Shown piece by piece: positions 16,015 through 22,646 of a stretch of DNA of 64,000 nucleotides; the first letter of the stretch is position 1; every line of letters begins with the position of its first letter. This DNA comes from Lentzea xinjiangensis. Lineage in GTDB: Bacteria; Actinomycetota; Actinomycetes; Mycobacteriales; Pseudonocardiaceae. The notes below the pieces were generated by a model. That model was not told the DNA's origin. It was given only the letters and a program-made list of their open reading frames with translations, and did not search any database. The DNA lies in NCBI RefSeq assembly GCF_900110955.1, contig NZ_FOFR01000003.1, positions 363,094 through 427,093 on the forward strand. The letters are read 5' to 3'. Both the position numbers and the translations under genes were made by a program.

Positions 16015-17423
16015 GTCCCCAGCACCTCGACGACCTCGACGACCAGGTCGACGCCCTCGGAGTCGACGACGCGGCAGCGGACCAGGTCACCGCGCCTGAG
16101 CTCGCCGGCGTCGAGCACGATGCACTCGCCGTCGACCTCGGGCGCCTGGTGCTCGGCCCTGCCGACGCAGTCGCTCTCGTCGTCCTCCTCGTGCTCGACC
16201 AGCACCACGACCTCGCTGCCGACCCGGTCCTCGGCGCGCTGGCTCGTGAGCTCCTCGACGAGGTTGCCGATCCGCTGGACGCGTTCGGCGATGGTGTCCG
16301 CGTCGAGCTTGCCGTCGAGCTCCTCGGCCTCGGTGCCGTCCTCGTCGGAGTAGCCGAAGATGCCGACCGCGTCGAGGCGCGCCTCGGTGAGGAACCGCTC
16401 CAGCTCCCGCAGGTCGTCCTCGGTCTCGCCGGGGAAGCCCACGATGAAGTTGCTGCGGATGCCCGCCTCCGGCGCGTGCTCGCGGATCTGCCACACGAGC
16501 TTGAGGAAGCTGTCGGTGTCGCCGAACCGGCGCATCCGCCGCAGCACCTTCTCGCTGGAGTGCTGGAACGACATGTCGAAGTAGTTCGCGACCTTCTCGG
16601 TCTTCGCGATGGCGGCCACCAGCGACGGCTTGGTCTCGGCCGGCTGCAGGTAGCTGACCCGCACGCGCTCGACGCCGGGGATGCTCGCGAGGCGCGGCAG
16701 CAGCTGCTCCAGGGCGCCCTGCTCGCGGGGCAGGTCCTTGCCGTAGCTCGTCGAGTTCTCGCTGACGAGGAACAGCTCCTTGACGCCGTTCTCGGCGAGC
16801 CACATCGCCTCGGCCACCACCTCGTCCGGGTGGCGGGACACGAACGCGCCGCGGAAGCTCGGGATGGCGCAGAAGCTGCACCGGCGGTCGCACCCGGAGG
16901 CGATCTTCAACGGGGCCACGGGGGCGTCGTCGAGGCGCTTGCGGGGCGTCTTGGTGGGGCCCCAGCCGTGCCCGGGCACCTGGACGTCGTTCTTGGCGTC
17001 CTGGCGCTGCACGGGCGTGATCGGCAGCAGCGTGCGGCGGTCGACCGGCACGTGTGACTCGACGGGCTTGCCGTGCAGCACGTCCTGGAGCCGCTCGGCC
17101 AGGTCGTTGTACTGGTCGAAGCCCAGCACGGCGGCCGCCTCCGGCAGGCTCTCGGCGAGCTCCTTGCCGTACCGCTCGGCCATGCACCCGACCGCGACCA
17201 CCTTGGCCCCGGTGTCGGACGCGGCGAGCAGGGTGTCGACGGAGTCCTTCTTGGCCTGCTCGACGAAGCCGCACGTGTTGACGACGACGACGTCCGCGCC
17301 CTCGTCCACCAGCTCCCAGCCGCCCTCGCCGAGGCGTCCGGCGAGCTCTTCGGAGTCGACCTCGTTGCGGGCGCAGCCCAGGGTCAGCAGCGACACGCGT
17401 CGCGGAGTGGTGGGAGAAGACAC
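16011..17423 (-). CDS. rimO: Ribosomal protein S12 methylthiotransferase
   Basis: Radical-SAM enzyme that methylthiolates an aspartate of ribosomal protein S12, 470 residues. The UPF0004 domain supplies three cysteines ([20 protein letters not shown]) for one Fe-S cluster. The radical-SAM cluster CxxxCxxC is CDRRCSFC, and a C-terminal TRAM domain ends the protein. [11 protein letters not shown] separates RimO from MiaB, which has a different first motif. GTG 17423 follows a TACCCT -10 box by 7 nt, so the mRNA is likely leaderless. It heads the rimO-pgsA-cinA operon. Confidence 0.93.
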   Translation of the reverse strand: MSSPTTPRRVSLLTLGCARNEVDSEELAGRLGEGGWELVDEGADVVVVNTCGFVEQAKKDSVDTLLAASDTGAKVVAVGCMAERYGKELAESLPEAAAVLGFDQYNDLAERLQDVLHGKPVESHVPVDRRTLLPITPVQRQDAKNDVQVPGHGWGPTKTPRKRLDDAPVAPLKIASGCDRRCSFCAIPSFRGAFVSRHPDEVVAEAMWLAENGVKELFLVSENSTSYGKDLPREQGALEQLLPRLASIPGVERVRVSYLQPAETKPSLVAAIAKTEKVANYFDMSFQHSSEKVLRRMRRFGDTDSFLKLVWQIREHAPEAGIRSNFIVGFPGETEDDLRELERFLTEARLDAVGIFGYSDEDGTEAEELDGKLDADTIAERVQRIGNLVEELTSQRAEDRVGSEVVVLVEHEEDDESDCVGRAEHQAPEVDGECIVLDAGELRRGDLVRCRVVDSEGVDLVVEVVEVLGT

Positions 17424-17430
17424 GGCGCTC

Positions 17431-17436
17431 AGGGTA
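17431..17436 (-). promoter_or_regulatory. -10 box of the rimO operon (leaderless)
   Basis: TACCCT on the minus strand lies 7 nt before the rimO GTG. Confidence 0.5.
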
Positions 17437-17529
17437 ACCGGCCCAGCTCCCACACCTGGAATCGCGCTCTCGAGCCACCACGACCACCGCCGCCGGGCCG
17501 CACGAGGGCGCCGCTCATACTTGACCGTT

Positions 17530-18030
17530 GTGACCAGTGGGGTAGTCGTGCGGCGCGCCCGCACCAGCGACGTGCGCGCCATGAAGGCGTTGATCGACGG
17601 GTACGCGGGGAAGGTCCTGCTGGCCAAACCGCTGGTCACGCTGTACGAGGCGGTCCAGGAGTTCTGGGTGGCCGAACAGGGTGGCGAGCTGCTCGGCTGC
17701 GGGGCCCTGCACGTCATGTGGGAGGACCTCGCCGAGATCCGCAGCGTCGCCGTCTCCCCCCTCGCGCTCGGCCGGGGCGTGGGGCACCGGATCGTGGCGC
17801 AGCTCATCGCCACGGCCAGGGAGCTGCAGCTCGCGCGGATCTTCGTGCTCACGTTCGAGACCCAGTTCTTCGCCAAGCACGGTTTCGTCGAGATCGAGGG
17901 CACGCCGGTGAGCCCCGAGGTGTACGAGGAGATCATGCGGTCGGTGGACGAGGGCGTCGCCGAGTTCCTCGACCTGAGCTACGTGAAGCCCAACACGCTC
18001 GGCAACAGCCGGATGCTCCTGGAGCTGTAA
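17530..18030 (+). CDS. GNAT N-acetyltransferase (ArgA/Rv2747-like)
   Basis: A 166-residue acetyltransferase. The acetyl-CoA loop is [18 protein letters not shown] at about residues 74-91, preceded by the [16 protein letters not shown] strands. Ending segments [12 protein letters not shown] and the Tyr-rich C-terminus match the short ArgA-like amino-acid N-acetyltransferase of mycobacteria, which occupies the same place next to pgsA and ftsK. It may acetylate glutamate in arginine synthesis. A CATACT motif 8 nt before the GTG start could be its -10 element. Confidence 0.82.
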   Translation: MTSGVVVRRARTSDVRAMKALIDGYAGKVLLAKPLVTLYEAVQEFWVAEQGGELLGCGALHVMWEDLAEIRSVAVSPLALGRGVGHRIVAQLIATARELQLARIFVLTFETQFFAKHGFVEIEGTPVSPEVYEEIMRSVDEGVAEFLDLSYVKPNTLGNSRMLLEL

Positions 18031-18054
18031 CTCTTCGAGTGAAAACTCGAAGAG
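18031..18054. promoter_or_regulatory. Perfect inverted repeat between GNAT and merR
   Basis: CTCTTCGAGT and ACTCGAAGAG form a perfect 10-bp repeat with a GAAA spacer. It begins at the base after the GNAT stop codon and ends 2 bp before the merR -35 box. It may act as a terminator for the GNAT gene and as an operator for MerR; no U-tract follows. Confidence 0.7.
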
Positions 18055-18056
18055 TC

Positions 18057-18085
18057 TTGACTCGACTAACGGTGCGCGCCAGGAT
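18057..18085 (+). promoter_or_regulatory. Promoter of the MerR-TOMM operon
   Basis: TTGACT (18057-18062), a 17-bp spacer and CAGGAT (18080-18085) give a sigma-70 type promoter. The -10 box is 6 nt from the merR GTG, implying a leaderless transcript. Confidence 0.6.
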
Positions 18086-18091
18086 CGGTTC

Positions 18092-18943
18092 GTGCCCGAA
18101 TCGCTCACCGTCGACGAGCTCGCCGCCCGGACCGGCCTGCCCAGCAGCACCATTCGCATGTACCAGACGAAGGGTGTGCTGCACGCGCCGCGACGGCAGG
18201 GGCGCGTGGCGTACTACGACGCCTCGCACGTCGAGCGGTTGACGCTGGTGCAGCGGTTGCAGCAGCGGGGGTTCTCGCTGCCGGCGATCGCCGAGCTGAT
18301 CGCGGCGCGGGAGAAGGGCGAGTCGGTCGCCGCCGTCCTCGGCATGGGCGAGGCCGAGGGACCCGACGACTGGGTGCGGATCAAGGTGCGCGACATCAAG
18401 CACCTGATCCCGATGGGAGACGTCCAACCGCGACTCCTCCTCCGGGCTATGCGGTTGGGCTTGGTGCGGTGGAAGTACGGCTGGCCGCACGCGCGTCGCT
18501 GGGCGCTCGAGGCAGGCGGCAGGCTCGCCGGTCTGCGGGTGCCCAGCGACGACGTCATGGACAGCTTCACGCGCCTGCGCACGGCGACCGACGCGGTGGC
18601 GGCGGACTTCGTGCGGTTGTTCGAGCGGCAGTTCTGGCCCGAACTCGCCAGGAAGGCCGGTGACGAGAACCAGCTCGAGAACGTGCGGGCGTTGCTGGTC
18701 GAGCTGACGTACACGGCGGAGACCGCGGTGGTGGGGACGCTGCGGGAGTCGATCCGGGACGCGGCGGAGGAGTTCGCGGCCCGGCACGGGCTGCTGCCCA
18801 GCGACGACTACCAGCCCGCGTGGGCCGAGCAGCCGCTGCCGCCGATCGCCGAGAACCTCGTGGACCCGGCCGGGGACCTGCCGAGCGAGCAGGAGATCGA
18901 GAACTTCCTGAAGCGGGGGGACGACGATGAGCCTGGTCGCTGA
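18092..18943 (+). CDS. MerR-family regulator of the TOMM operon
   Basis: A 283-residue regulator with an N-terminal MerR winged helix: LTVDELAARTGLPSSTIRMY, KGVLHAPRR, then the RLTLVQRLQQRGFSLPAI dimer helix. The long C-terminal 190 residues are helical, lack the metal-binding cysteines of metal sensors, and contain ETAVVGTLRESIRDAAEEF. The gene overlaps the next one by 17 bp, so it is co-translated with the TOMM enzymes. The perfect palindrome upstream is a candidate autoregulatory operator. The inducer, perhaps the product or its substrate, is not identifiable. Confidence 0.85.
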   Translation: MPESLTVDELAARTGLPSSTIRMYQTKGVLHAPRRQGRVAYYDASHVERLTLVQRLQQRGFSLPAIAELIAAREKGESVAAVLGMGEAEGPDDWVRIKVRDIKHLIPMGDVQPRLLLRAMRLGLVRWKYGWPHARRWALEAGGRLAGLRVPSDDVMDSFTRLRTATDAVAADFVRLFERQFWPELARKAGDENQLENVRALLVELTYTAETAVVGTLRESIRDAAEEFAARHGLLPSDDYQPAWAEQPLPPIAENLVDPAGDLPSEQEIENFLKRGDDDEPGR

Positions 18944-19718
18944 TCCCGCCTGGCGCGCCCAGGTGCGGGACGAAGGCCTCGTCGTGTACGCGGGGGCCGA
19001 CCTCGCCTACCTGGTACCCGACCTGCCCGGGGCGGTGGCCGCGGCGCTGGCGGACCTGTTCGAGCCGGAGTCGAGGGGGCCGGCTCGGACGGTCGACGAG
19101 AACCGGTTGGCCGAACCGGTTCGCCGGCACCTGGCCCAGCTGAGGACCCTGGGCGCTCTCCGCCCGGCGGGGTTGCCCGTCGACGACGTCACGCCGGCGA
19201 GGGCCGGCACGCGCGTCGTCGGCGAGGCACCCGCCGGGCTGGTGGAGCGGTTGCCGCACGACGACGACCCGGAGCTGCTGCTCGTGGTGCGGACCACCGG
19301 CACGCTGACCGACCTGGTCGAGGTGGCGCGCGAGACGGAGGTCCCGCACCTGCTGCTGGACCTCGCGTACCACCACACCGCCGCGATCGGGCCCTTCGTG
19401 GTGCCCGGCTCCGGCGCGTGCCTGGCCTGCCTCGCGGTGCGGACGGGGCGGCGGTGGGGGGATCCGCCGCCCCCTCCGCGACCGGCGGCGCTCACCCGCG
19501 ACTTCCCGATCTCGCTCGCGCTGCAAGCGCTCCAGAACATCCGCACCGGCTCGCTGGCACTGCTGGACGCGGTCGTGACCGTCGACCTCGACGAGTTCAC
19601 GACGACGCGCGAGAGCGTGCTGCCCGCCGCCGGCTGCGAGGTCTGCCCGAAGGCCGAGTTCGGGCGCGTGCCACTTCCTTGGGGGGACCATGAGAGCGAC
19701 GGCAGTCCGGTTACCTGA
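18927..19718 (+). CDS. TOMM cyclodehydratase partner protein (E1/ocin-ThiF-like)
   Basis: A 263-residue E1-like protein that binds the precursor leader and presents it to the YcaO enzyme (SagC/TIGR03882-type role). The zinc tetracysteine is visible as Cys165-x2-Cys168 (GACLACLAV) and Cys237-x2-Cys240 (GCEVCPKAE). The N-terminal 90 residues fit the winged leader-binding domain found at this position in such proteins. ATG 18927 lies in the merR 3' end with GGGGGG before it. Its 3' end overlaps the poly-Cys gene by 29 bp. Partner role is inferred from the YcaO and SagB homologues in the same operon. Confidence 0.82.
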   Translation: MSLVADPAWRAQVRDEGLVVYAGADLAYLVPDLPGAVAAALADLFEPESRGPARTVDENRLAEPVRRHLAQLRTLGALRPAGLPVDDVTPARAGTRVVGEAPAGLVERLPHDDDPELLLVVRTTGTLTDLVEVARETEVPHLLLDLAYHHTAAIGPFVVPGSGACLACLAVRTGRRWGDPPPPPRPAALTRDFPISLALQALQNIRTGSLALLDAVVTVDLDEFTTTRESVLPAAGCEVCPKAEFGRVPLPWGDHESDGSPVT

Positions 19719-20217
19719 CCAGTTCTCGCCCGGCGCGGCCGCGGCGAACGCCGCGACGCCCACCTGTTGCTGTTGTTGTTGCTGCTGCGCGGTTTCCTCG
19801 ATCGGCGCGGCCGTGCACATCCCGGAAGCGCTGTACCGGGACACCCAGGAGCTGCCCGTACCGCGCAGCGCACTCGTCCTGCCCTCCGCCATCTTCCCGT
19901 TGCTCGTCTTGGTGCTGCCATTCCTCACGATGGGCCAGGTCTTCGGCCTGCACTGGGGCTGGTGGGCCGGCGGCTTCGCCCTCGCGCTGGGCTGGGCCGT
20001 CGTGGCCGGGTTCCTCGCGCGGTCGCCGAAGCCGTGGAGGAGCGCGGTCCGGCTGCTCGGCTGGGCGGTGCTGTGGTGCGCCGAGCCGTTCGTCGTGCTG
20101 CTCCCGCTGGGCGTGGTCGCCGAGTACACGCACATCTCCGTCGTCGCGGTGGTCTACCTCGGTGGCGCGGTGGCGTTCGGGTGCTGGCTCTTCCGGCGCC
20201 ACCGGGGCGAGCGGTGA
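19690..20217 (+). CDS. Octacysteine-membrane fusion protein, candidate TOMM substrate
   Basis: A 175-residue protein of unusual build. Residues 1-25 form a leader-like segment ending in NAATPT. Residues 26-33 are eight consecutive cysteines, coded by a mix of four TGT and four TGC. Residues 34-59 form a linker (AVSSIGAAVHIPEALY and following), and residues 60-168 hold four membrane helices. The Cys run followed by SS resembles the core of streptolysin S-type precursors, yet it is fused to a membrane protein. ATG 19690 has GGGGGGA upstream. It overlaps the SagC-like gene by 29 bp and the YcaO gene by 4 bp. That the Cys run is the modified core is inferred. Confidence 0.75.
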   Translation: MRATAVRLPDQFSPGAAAANAATPTCCCCCCCCAVSSIGAAVHIPEALYRDTQELPVPRSALVLPSAIFPLLVLVLPFLTMGQVFGLHWGWWAGGFALALGWAVVAGFLARSPKPWRSAVRLLGWAVLWCAEPFVVLLPLGVVAEYTHISVVAVVYLGGAVAFGCWLFRRHRGER

Positions 20218-21368
20218 GGACCGTCGCGGAGGCGCTGGCCGAGCGCGCGGTCGGCTGGCGGCAGGGTGTGGTGGCACAGCTGCACCCCGTGCCGCGCAGT
20301 CTGTCCGATGTGGACGTCGAGGGCTGGGCCGCGGTGCCGGAGCCGTTCGCGACGGGTGGCACTTCCGGTGGCACGTCGAAGGTCGCGGCGATCGCCGAAG
20401 CGCTGGAACGCCACGCCGCCGCACGGGCGCCGCTGGAGATCGTCACCGACGGACCGTGCTGGCCGTTGGAACACTTCAGCCTGCACACGGTCGAGCAACG
20501 CGTGCACCCGAAATACCGCTACCGCAAGGGATACGTCGACACCCGGTACACGCGGGCCTGGACGTTGCCCGGCAACGAACCGATCCGCGTCCCCGCCGGA
20601 CTCGTCAGCCTCGACGCTTCCCACGGGCTGCCCTCGACCTCGTCGGGACTCGCAGCCGGTCCGTCGACGACCAGCGCCCTGCTGCGGGCCACCCAGGAAC
20701 TCGTGGAGCGCGACGCGTTCACGACGACCTGGCTGCATTCCCTCGCACCCCCGCGCTTCGCGGCGGACCTGCCGCACGGCGCCCTGGCCTTCGACCTGAC
20801 ACCCGCCTACAGCCCGCACCCGGTGGTCGCGGTCGCGGGATCGCTGCCGATCGCCGGCCGGCCGCGGCCGACGCTGGGCCTCGCCTGCCGGGCAACGGTC
20901 GCCGAGGCGCTGCGGAAGGCCTACGAGGAGTGGGCCCAGGGCACGGTGTTCATCGAGGTGTGGCTGGCGCGCAACGGCGACCGGCCCGTCGAGGAGGTCA
21001 CCTGCTTCGACGAGCACGCGGTCCACTACGCGACGCACCCGGCGGAGTGGGACTCGCTGCCGTGGTTCGGCGGGGTCGAGGCCGCTCCTCCTCGCGACGC
21101 CGAGTCCCGCGGCACGAGCGGGGAGCTGACCGAACTGGTGCACGCGCTGGACAGGGCCGGCCTCCGGCTCGCCTACCGGGAGCTGACCACGCCGGAGCTG
21201 GCCGCGGTCGGCCTGCACTGCGTCCGCGTGCTGTCCCCCGACCTCGCGCCGCTGCACGCGGACCACCGCTGGCCGCACCTCGGCGGGCGCGCCCGCGAGC
21301 TCGGCTGGCGCTACCCGCACGCCTCGCCGGGCGTGTTCCCCAATCCCGCACCGCATCCGCTGGGGTGA
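20214..21368 (+). CDS. YcaO-domain azoline cyclodehydratase
   Basis: ATP-dependent cyclodehydratase (SagD-type) that converts Cys, Ser or Thr side chains to azolines, 384 residues. ATP/Mg residues appear as E62-x2-E65-R (AEALERH) and E162-x2-E165-RDA (QELVERDAF). The protein ends with NPAPHPLG, a version of the Pro-rich C-terminus that enters the active site in azoline-forming YcaO proteins. That ending favours cyclodehydration over other YcaO chemistries. GTG 20214 overlaps the stop of the octacysteine gene by 4 bp, tying their expression. Confidence 0.9.
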   Translation: MRTVAEALAERAVGWRQGVVAQLHPVPRSLSDVDVEGWAAVPEPFATGGTSGGTSKVAAIAEALERHAAARAPLEIVTDGPCWPLEHFSLHTVEQRVHPKYRYRKGYVDTRYTRAWTLPGNEPIRVPAGLVSLDASHGLPSTSSGLAAGPSTTSALLRATQELVERDAFTTTWLHSLAPPRFAADLPHGALAFDLTPAYSPHPVVAVAGSLPIAGRPRPTLGLACRATVAEALRKAYEEWAQGTVFIEVWLARNGDRPVEEVTCFDEHAVHYATHPAEWDSLPWFGGVEAAPPRDAESRGTSGELTELVHALDRAGLRLAYRELTTPELAAVGLHCVRVLSPDLAPLHADHRWPHLGGRARELGWRYPHASPGVFPNPAPHPLG

Positions 21369-22027
21369 CGCCGATGTTCGACGACTTCTGGGCCGCCAGC
21401 CGCTTCTCACCGCTGCACCGGCGCCGGCTCGGCGAACGGCTGCGCGACCACCGGCCGCGGCCGGTGCTGGTCGACCCGCTGGAACTGCCCGCACCACCCC
21501 GGCCGCTGCCCAGGCCTCAGGACCGGCTGCAGAAGCTGTTCCGGGCGCGGAAGAGCACCAGGGAGTTCACCGACGAACCGGTGACGGACAAGCAACTCGG
21601 CGCCGTCCTGGGCGCGTTGCAGGACAACAGCTTCCCGTCGGCCGGCGGGCTGGGGCTGGTGCGCTGCTACGCGTTCACGAACGGGCGCGCGGTCCGCTAC
21701 GACATCCGGCGGCACGCGGTGCAGGACATCGCCGCGGCACCGGCGAACCTCGCGGAGGTCCTCGGCACGGCCGGGGTGCCGCCGCTCGCCATTGTGCTCG
21801 TGCTGAAGGACGACGAGGCGTTCGAGAAGTACGGCGAACGCGCGGGCCGCTTCGGCCTGGTCGAGGCCGGCGCCGCGGCGCAGAGCATCTGCCTGCGCCT
21901 GGCGGAGCAGGGGCTCGGCGGCCACCTGCTCGGCGGCGTGGCCGACGACGCGGTGCTGCGCTCGCTCGGCCTGCCGCGGGAGCTGCGCGTGGCGACGGCG
22001 ATCGCGTGCGGGCACATCATCACCTGA
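21365..22027 (+). CDS. SagB-type FMN azoline dehydrogenase
   Basis: FMN-dependent nitroreductase-fold dehydrogenase that oxidises thiazolines to thiazoles, 220 residues from GTG 21365 (ATG 21374 is the alternative). RKSTREFTDEPVTD is the FMN-phosphate segment. LEEG-like FGLVEAGAAAQSICLRLAEQ and GHLLGGVADD are typical of SagB/ThcOx proteins. The GTGA overlap with the YcaO gene favours the longer start. As the last gene of the operon it completes the E1-YcaO-dehydrogenase set. No dedicated transporter or peptidase gene follows. Confidence 0.88.
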   Translation: MTPMFDDFWAASRFSPLHRRRLGERLRDHRPRPVLVDPLELPAPPRPLPRPQDRLQKLFRARKSTREFTDEPVTDKQLGAVLGALQDNSFPSAGGLGLVRCYAFTNGRAVRYDIRRHAVQDIAAAPANLAEVLGTAGVPPLAIVLVLKDDEAFEKYGERAGRFGLVEAGAAAQSICLRLAEQGLGGHLLGGVADDAVLRSLGLPRELRVATAIACGHIIT

Positions 22028-22112
22028 CGTTCACCGGATCGTGTCTACCGGCGACAGTCGATCACCGGCTACAACGGGAGCGGGACTCTGCTCACAACCC
22101 GAGGAGCTCGCC

Positions 22113-22577
22113 ATGTTGAAGACCCTGCGCTCGGCGTTCGTGGGTGCTGCCGCGTCCGCGGCTCTGATCTTCACCGGCGCCCCGGCGCACGCCGTGGACA
22201 TCGTCGCGGTGACCGACGAGTACCTGTACGCCAAGTCCATCGGCGAGTTCACGGCACTGCGCGCGCAGCAGCCCCACGCCGCCGAGCTCGACTGGTCCTC
22301 CGACGGCTGCTCGTACTCGCCGGACAACCCCTTCGGGTTCAAGTTCCTGCCCACCTGCCACCGGCACGACTTCGGCTACCGCAACTACAAGCGCCAAAGC
22401 CGGTTCACCGAGGAGAACCGGCTGCGCATCGACGACAACTTCAAGTCCGACATGTACCACCAGTGCGGCGGCAACTGGGCGTGCAAGCGCACCGCCGACC
22501 TGTACTACGCCGCGGTGCGCGAGTTCGGCGGCAGCGGCTCCTCCACCGCCGCCACCCTCCACCAGGCCGGCCTCTGA
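22113..22577 (+). CDS. Secreted prokaryotic phospholipase A2
   Basis: Exported lipase that releases a fatty acid from the sn-2 position, 154 residues. A signal peptide of about 27 residues ends in APAHA before VDIV. The catalytic segment is CHRHDFGYRN with the His-Asp pair, and SDGCSYSP supplies the calcium-loop region. Six cysteines in the mature part allow disulfide bonds as in streptomycete PLA2. ATG 22113 has GAGGAG 6 nt upstream. It lies 85 bp after the SagB gene; whether it belongs to the TOMM operon is unclear, and the gap suggests its own promoter. Confidence 0.9.
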   Translation: MLKTLRSAFVGAAASAALIFTGAPAHAVDIVAVTDEYLYAKSIGEFTALRAQQPHAAELDWSSDGCSYSPDNPFGFKFLPTCHRHDFGYRNYKRQSRFTEENRLRIDDNFKSDMYHQCGGNWACKRTADLYYAAVREFGGSGSSTAATLHQAGL

Positions 22578-22591
22578 TCCCGCCTGACGGA

Positions 22592-22646
22592 GGGAACGCG
22601 GGGGCCCCGCGTTTCCTCCAGGGGAACGCGGGGCCCCCGCGTTCCC
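22592..22646. repeat. 55-bp palindromic repeat, copy 2 (bidirectional terminator)
   Basis: Same arms as the copy at 14306-14360, with loop TCCA. It fills the gap between the stop codons of the convergent phospholipase and ftsK genes and should end transcription from both sides. Confidence 0.85.
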
